Assembly: GCF_026000435.1 (NCBI RefSeq)
Contig: NZ_AP026763.1
Coordinates: 2,976,001 to 3,040,000 of the forward strand
From: Vibrio sp. STUT-A11
GTDB lineage: Bacteria > Pseudomonadota > Gammaproteobacteria > Enterobacterales > Vibrionaceae
Length of the DNA stretch: 64,000 nucleotides
Direction of reading: 5' to 3'
This document shows positions 60,014-64,000 of the stretch, one piece after another. Under the pieces are notes generated by a model. That model made no database searches. It saw only the letters and a list, made by a program, of their open reading frames with translations, and had not been told where the DNA came from. A program made the position numbers and the translations under genes. The stretch's first letter is position 1, and the number at the start of each line of letters is the position of its first letter.

Positions 60014-61444
60014 TTACTTTTTAAGTAACTGGCTTAGGTCTTTCGCTTCCCAATGTGGGAAGTGTTTACGAACCAGTGCGTTAAGCTCCAGTTCAAATGC
60101 AGAGATATCGGTCAAATCACGCTCTACCGCTGCCAGGCTTTCTTTCACCATACCCGCACCAACAGTCACGTTAGTCAGACGATCAATAATGATGAAGCCG
60201 CCGGTGTCGGCACAATCTTGGTAATTATCAAGTGCCACAGACTCGTTCAATGACCACTCACACAAACCAATACCATTGAGTGGCAATTCAGCCGCACTGT
60301 GAGTTGACAGGTTGTTGATGTCGTATTGATGACGAATCGCCTCTACGTGACCAACCGTTTTCTTACCGGCAATCTTAATATCGTAATCACGACCCGGTTG
60401 CAGTGGCTGCTCGGTCATCCACACGATATCAGCAAGAAGATGGTTGGAAGACTCTACGTTAGCGTCTTGCAAAACAATCAAATCACCACGGCTAATATCG
60501 ATTTCGTCATTCAGAGTCAGCGTTACCGCAAGACCTGCTCGTGCTTCCTCAACATCTCCATCGAACGTTACGATTCGAGCAATCGTCGACGTTTTACCGG
60601 ATGGAAGCGCTTTGATTTTATCGCCCACTTTCACTGAACCTGAAGAAATCGTGCCAGCGAAGCCACGGAAATCGAGGTTAGGACGGTTGACATACTGAAC
60701 AGGGAAACGGAATTCACCAGTACCTTTCTCGTAGTCAACATCCACAGTTTCAAGTAACTCAAGCAGTGACGGACCTTCGAACCAGCTCAGGTTATCGCCT
60801 TTATCGACAACGTTATCGCCTTCAAGTGCCGAAATCGGGATGATTTGGATATCAATCTCACCGGTCAGCTTTTCAGAGAACGCAAGGTACTCATCACGAA
60901 TCTCTTCAAATCGCTCTTGTGAGTAATCCACTAAGTCCATTTTGTTGATTGCAACAACAAAATGCTTCAAGCCCAACAGGTTTGAAATGAATGAGTGACG
61001 ACGCGTCTGATCAAGAATGCCTTTACGCGCATCGACAAGAATCACAGCTAAATCACACGTTGAGGCACCTGTAGCCATGTTACGCGTGTATTGCTCATGC
61101 CCTGGCGTATCAGCAATGATGAACTTACGTTTCTGGGTTGAGAAGTAACGGTAAGCCACATCAATGGTGATGCCCTGTTCGCGCTCTGCCTGCAGACCAT
61201 CAACAAGTAGGGCTAAATCAGGCTTTTCACCTGTGGTACCTACACGCTGGCTATCTGAGTGCACAGCCGCTAGCTGATCTTCATAAATTTGTTTTGAGTC
61301 ATGGAGTAAGCGACCAATAAGGGTACTCTTACCATCATCAACAGAACCACAAGTCAGAAATCGAAGTAAAGACTTGTACTGGTGTTGTGTTAAATAGCCT
61401 TCAATACCTAGCTCGGCTAATTGAGCTTCAACTGCACTGTTCAT
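60014..61444 (-). CDS. cysN: sulfate adenylyltransferase subunit 1 (GTPase)
   Basis: EF-Tu-like GTPase that couples GTP hydrolysis to APS formation by CysD. The 476-aa product has G1 GSVDDGKSTLIGRLL (about residues 33-47), G3 DTPGHEQYTRNMATGAS and G4 NKMD, followed by two beta-barrel domains. There is no APS-kinase fusion. It lies 18 bp downstream of cysD. Confidence 0.96.
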   Translation of the reverse strand: MNSAVEAQLAELGIEGYLTQHQYKSLLRFLTCGSVDDGKSTLIGRLLHDSKQIYEDQLAAVHSDSQRVGTTGEKPDLALLVDGLQAEREQGITIDVAYRYFSTQKRKFIIADTPGHEQYTRNMATGASTCDLAVILVDARKGILDQTRRHSFISNLLGLKHFVVAINKMDLVDYSQERFEEIRDEYLAFSEKLTGEIDIQIIPISALEGDNVVDKGDNLSWFEGPSLLELLETVDVDYEKGTGEFRFPVQYVNRPNLDFRGFAGTISSGSVKVGDKIKALPSGKTSTIARIVTFDGDVEEARAGLAVTLTLNDEIDISRGDLIVLQDANVESSNHLLADIVWMTEQPLQPGRDYDIKIAGKKTVGHVEAIRHQYDINNLSTHSAAELPLNGIGLCEWSLNESVALDNYQDCADTGGFIIIDRLTNVTVGAGMVKESLAAVERDLTDISAFELELNALVRKHFPHWEAKDLSQLLKK

Positions 61445-61462
61445 TATCTTTCCTTAGATCCT

Positions 61463-62371
61463 TTAGAAGTAACCTTGACGTTTTTTAAGTTCCATCGATC
61501 CTGACTGATCATGGTCGATCGCTCGCCCTTGACGCTCACTCGATGTTGCTACCAGCATCTCTTCAATGATGCCCGTCAGCGTATTGGCTTCGGATTCGAT
61601 CGCGCCGGTTAACGGGTAGCAACCTAAAGTACGGAAACGAACACTCTTCTCTTCTACTACTTCACCTGGCTGAAGCTCCATGCGGTCGTCATCAACCATG
61701 ATCAACATGCCATCGCGCTCAACAACCGGACGCTTGTCAGCAAGGTAAAGCGGTACGATCTCAATATTTTCTAGATAGATGTATTGCCAAATATCCAGTT
61801 CTGTCCAGTTTGATAGAGGGAACACACGGATGCTCTCGCCTTTATTAACCTGACCATTGTAGGTTTTCCAAAGCTCTGGACGCTGGTTTTTCGGATCCCA
61901 GGTATGGTTCTTGTCACGGAATGAATACACACGCTCTTTGGCACGTGATTTTTCTTCATCGCGACGCGCACCACCAAATGCAGCATCAAAACCGTATTTG
62001 TTGAGTGCTTGCTTAAGACCTTGAGTCTTCATGATGTCAGTGTGCTTTGAAGAACCGTGCACAAATGGGCTACAACCCATCGCAAGACCTTCTGGGTTCT
62101 TGTGAACCAAAAGCTCAAAACCGTATTTTTCTGCAGTACGGTCACGGAACTCAATCATCTCGCGGAATTTCCAGTCCGTATCGACATGCAAAAGTGGGAA
62201 TGGAATTTTGCCCGGGTAAAACGCTTTACGCGCCAGGTGCAGCATCACTGATGAGTCTTTACCAATCGAATACATCATGACTGGGTTACCAAACTCAGCC
62301 GCAACTTCACGGATAATATGAATACTCTCCGCTTCGAGTTGTTTAAGGTGAGTTAAACGTTGTTGGTCCAT
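61463..62371 (-). CDS. cysD: sulfate adenylyltransferase subunit 2
   Basis: Catalytic ATP sulfurylase subunit, an adenine nucleotide alpha-hydrolase-like protein of 302 aa. The PP-loop is MMYSIGKDSSVMLHLA (about residues 32-47), and GGARRDEEKSRAKER and the C-terminal KKRQGYF are typical. GGAA precedes the ATG. It is first of the cysD-cysN pair, 58 bp after cobA. Confidence 0.96.
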   Translation of the reverse strand: MDQQRLTHLKQLEAESIHIIREVAAEFGNPVMMYSIGKDSSVMLHLARKAFYPGKIPFPLLHVDTDWKFREMIEFRDRTAEKYGFELLVHKNPEGLAMGCSPFVHGSSKHTDIMKTQGLKQALNKYGFDAAFGGARRDEEKSRAKERVYSFRDKNHTWDPKNQRPELWKTYNGQVNKGESIRVFPLSNWTELDIWQYIYLENIEIVPLYLADKRPVVERDGMLIMVDDDRMELQPGEVVEEKSVRFRTLGCYPLTGAIESEANTLTGIIEEMLVATSSERQGRAIDHDQSGSMELKKRQGYF

Positions 62372-62429
62372 GTTTTGTATTTCCTTTTAAGCTTGAAGGC
62401 GCTGTACGTCTCTAATCTTTGATTTGAAA

Positions 62430-63344
62430 TTATATGGAGTTGGCAATAGCACTTTTGTTGAATTCAGTACTAGACAAAAACCAGTCTAATTTTTGAGACA
62501 ATCGAACCACTTCACCGACTACAATTAAGGAAGGAGATTGAGCATCCTTCGATAAATCAGAGAGTTGAGACAATTCTCCCGTAAATACTTTCTGTTCTAT
62601 TTGCGTACCACGTTCAATGATAGCTATCGGTGTTGAGGCAGATCGACCATGTTTAATCAGCTGATTCTGAATATAGTTTGATTTCATCAGCCCCATATAG
62701 ATCACTAAAGTCTGATTGCCACGTGCCAGTGTCGACCAATCCATCTCGTCACTTTCTTCTTTCAAGTGACCAGTGACAAAAATGGCCGATTGAGCGTAAT
62801 CACGGTGAGTCAGAGGAATCCCGGCATATGCCGTTGCTCCTGCCGCTGCAGTAATGCCAGGCACAACCTGAAAACGCACACCAGCATCAGCCAGCACTTC
62901 AAGTTCCTCACCACCACGACCAAACACGAATGGATCACCACCTTTCACTCGCACCACGCGATAACCTTGCTTGGCGAAATCAACCAATAGTTGATTGGTT
63001 TTCTCTTGTGGCACGCTGTGATGTCCAGCACGTTTGCCAACACAGACTAAAATGGTATCGCTAGGGATCAATGCCATGATCTCTTCGGATACAAGGTAGT
63101 CATACAAGACCACATCCGCTTGCTGCAGGCAGTTCAGTGCTTTCACAGTCAACAGTTCAGGATCACCTGGGCCTGCGCCAACCAGCGCAACTTCGCCAGG
63201 CTGTAACGAGCGCTTGGAAAAACGCGTTGTCCCAGCCGTTGGGTTATCAGAAACCAATCGAGGCTTTGATATAGGAAAAGTGGTGACTGAATCTTTCGCT
63301 GCCATGTGTTTGCTCATCGTCCATAGATATCGGTATGGATGCAT
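62430..63344 (-). CDS. cobA: uroporphyrinogen-III C-methyltransferase (siroheme synthesis)
   Basis: SUMT: two SAM-dependent methylations of uroporphyrinogen III to precorrin-2, needed for the siroheme of sulfite reductase. The 304-aa product has the SAM-binding start VALVGAGPGDPELLTVKA, then KRAGHHSVPQEKTNQLL, VRVKGGDPFVFGRGGEE and PGITAAAGATAYAGIPLTHR. It equals the C-terminal half of CysG, without the dehydrogenase/chelatase half. The first Met has no ribosome binding site. Internal Mets at 63317 or 63305 are plausible true starts. Its place before cysDN fits siroheme supply for sulfite reduction. Confidence 0.93.
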   Translation of the reverse strand: MHPYRYLWTMSKHMAAKDSVTTFPISKPRLVSDNPTAGTTRFSKRSLQPGEVALVGAGPGDPELLTVKALNCLQQADVVLYDYLVSEEIMALIPSDTILVCVGKRAGHHSVPQEKTNQLLVDFAKQGYRVVRVKGGDPFVFGRGGEELEVLADAGVRFQVVPGITAAAGATAYAGIPLTHRDYAQSAIFVTGHLKEESDEMDWSTLARGNQTLVIYMGLMKSNYIQNQLIKHGRSASTPIAIIERGTQIEQKVFTGELSQLSDLSKDAQSPSLIVVGEVVRLSQKLDWFLSSTEFNKSAIANSI

Positions 63345-63606
63345 TATGGCGGGGCGCTTATATTACCTGAAATTCTAAAATTTCATTTTTTATTCAAAAA
63401 TCTGCTAAGAAGTTTTTGTTTGGTCTCATTCAAAAGTGTGAATTGGCCGTTTAGCCTCATTCCAGTCGCAGTATTATGTGGAATATTAACGCCTTGTGAT
63501 TCGGCTTCGCTGACACTAAAAAACGGCGCAGCATGGTGAGAGGTTAAAGAGGATCGTAGTAACTCATGTCGTCCGTAGAACCGCGATCAGCATATCCCAG
63601 TCTACC
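63345..63606. promoter_or_regulatory. region upstream of cobA-cysDN
   Basis: About 260 bp with no supportable gene. It probably carries the promoter of the sulfur cluster, where CysB control would be expected from the pathway. I could not define a CysB site or clear promoter boxes. Confidence 0.35.
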
Positions 63607-63738
63607 GTCATCCTGAACAGCGACGAAGGAGCGTGATTCAGGATCTCCTATCCGAGCACTTTGTTGTCAAAGATATTTCTCTATCTCTCAGCACGCTGAT
63701 ATTAGATTCCTAGTCTCGCTATGGCTCGCTGGAATGAC
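63607..63738 (+). repeat. ~132-bp intergenic hairpin repeat, copy E
   Basis: 132 bp, the best-preserved copy. Hairpin 1 is ATCCTGAA...TTCAGGAT, the central hairpin is CTTTG-TTGT-CAAAG, the right hairpin is ATTCC...GGAAT, and a flanking AGTCG-TTAAG-CGACT follows. Termini are GTCATCC and GGAATGAC. It lies between dbpA and the cobA upstream region. Confidence 0.92.
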
Positions 63739-63814
63739 CCAATAGGAGTCGTTAAGCGACTGGCATTTGATCCCAGTAGTCGCTTTTTGTTATTGCTTTT
63801 TGTTATAGAATAAG

Positions 63815-63842
63815 AAAAGGCACTTCATTTGAAGCGCCTTTT
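63815..63842 (-). terminator. dbpA terminator
   Basis: AAAAGGCACTTCA (63815-63827) pairs with TGAAGCGCCTTTT (63830-63842) with one wobble. On the - strand it continues CTTATTCTATAAC. It lies 17 bp after the stop of the - strand gene. Confidence 0.82.
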
Positions 63843-63858
63843 CGGTGAAATAAGCGGA

Positions 63859-64000
63859 CTATTTTAATAAACGAGCTCGGAACTGACGCCCTTTCATCTT
63901 ACCCGTGCTGATGGTTTGCAGCGCTTTCTTCGCCGCCGACTTCTCTACTGCCACATACGCACGCATTGGGAACAGATGAATTTTGCCTACTTGAGCGCCC
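63859..64000 (-). CDS. dbpA: ATP-dependent RNA helicase DbpA, C-terminal end (partial)
   Basis: The last 46 codons of a - strand gene that continues beyond the window. The piece GAQVGKIHLFPMRAYVAVEK followed by AAKKALQTISTGKMKGRQFRARLLK (its end GRQFRARLLK) matches the DbpA RNA-binding domain, which recognises hairpin 92 of 23S rRNA and ends in KGxxxRxRLLK. The helicase core itself is not in view. Confidence 0.85.
   Translation of the reverse strand, partial: GAQVGKIHLFPMRAYVAVEKSAAKKALQTISTGKMKGRQFRARLLK

Noticed and set aside
60326..60698. Frames antisense to cysN
   Set aside because: They are shadows of a conserved gene with full-length family motifs on the other strand.
63339..63539. 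66-aa frame upstream of cobA
   Set aside because: It lies in the presumed sulfur operon promoter region and has no ribosome binding site or conservation clue.

Overview
The window looks like core chromosome of a Vibrio (Vibrionaceae, Gammaproteobacteria). The evidence is the family-typical proteins (IlvIH, LeuO, LeuABCD, LptD-SurA-PdxA-RsmA-ApaGH, TamAB, a DUF2796 His-rich zinc protein, CysDN/CysC), the gene order, and a moderate G+C content. The species cannot be fixed from sequence alone. I see no rRNA, tRNA, CRISPR array, prophage, integron or insertion sequence. The mobile-like content is a family of ~132-bp intergenic repeats, present in five copies.

Layout. 1-9.1 kb: the end of an unidentified + strand gene and its terminator, ilvIH (branched-chain amino acid synthesis), a long-chain acyl-CoA ligase, the LysR regulator leuO with a long AT-rich upstream region, and a small envelope cluster (glycosyltransferase, PAP2 phosphatase, SH3 lipoprotein). 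9.4-14.5 kb: the leucine operon, with promoter, a 20-codon leucine-rich leader peptide, an attenuator terminator and leuABCD. 14.5-16.8 kb: repeat copies, a DUF547 protein and djlA. 17-23.9 kb: lptD-surA-pdxA-rsmA-apaG-apaH, all on the + strand. 24.2-28.2 kb: folA, a split ThrE-type exporter pair, obgE, rpmA and rplU on the - strand. 28.4-31.6 kb: ispB, a 63-aa unknown, mdh and argR.

32-36.4 kb: a TAXI-type TRAP transporter (binding protein, fused permease with a C-terminal extension, UspA protein) behind a CRP-like site. 36.5-40 kb: thiBPQ under a TPP riboswitch. 40.1-44.5 kb: ubiX, mpl, fbp, ppa, ytfP. 44.6-52 kb: tamB, tamA, msrA, ytfK and ytfJ, the same neighbourhood as the enterobacterial ytf/msrA/ppa region. 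52.1-55.9 kb: a probable zinc-acquisition operon (DUF2607, His-rich DUF2796 protein ZrgA, ABC ATPase, MacB/Lol-type permease, DUF3299) behind a near-perfect 31-bp palindrome that looks like a Zur operator. 55.9-57.1 kb: a short, previously easy-to-miss 34-aa single-span membrane protein gene with a strong ribosome binding site, divergent from a TIGR03899-type gene. 57.4-63.3 kb: assimilatory sulfate activation genes cobA-cysD-cysN-(SLC13 permease)-cysC. The window ends inside dbpA.

Most of the window is ordinary, well-conserved chromosome. The parts worth a second look are the zinc operon, which pairs a His-rich binding protein with a MacB/Lol-type rather than Znu-type ABC transporter; the five-copy hairpin repeat family, which shows compensatory base changes; the 34-aa membrane protein; a perfect seven-copy ATTACAG tandem repeat; and several structured intergenic regions.
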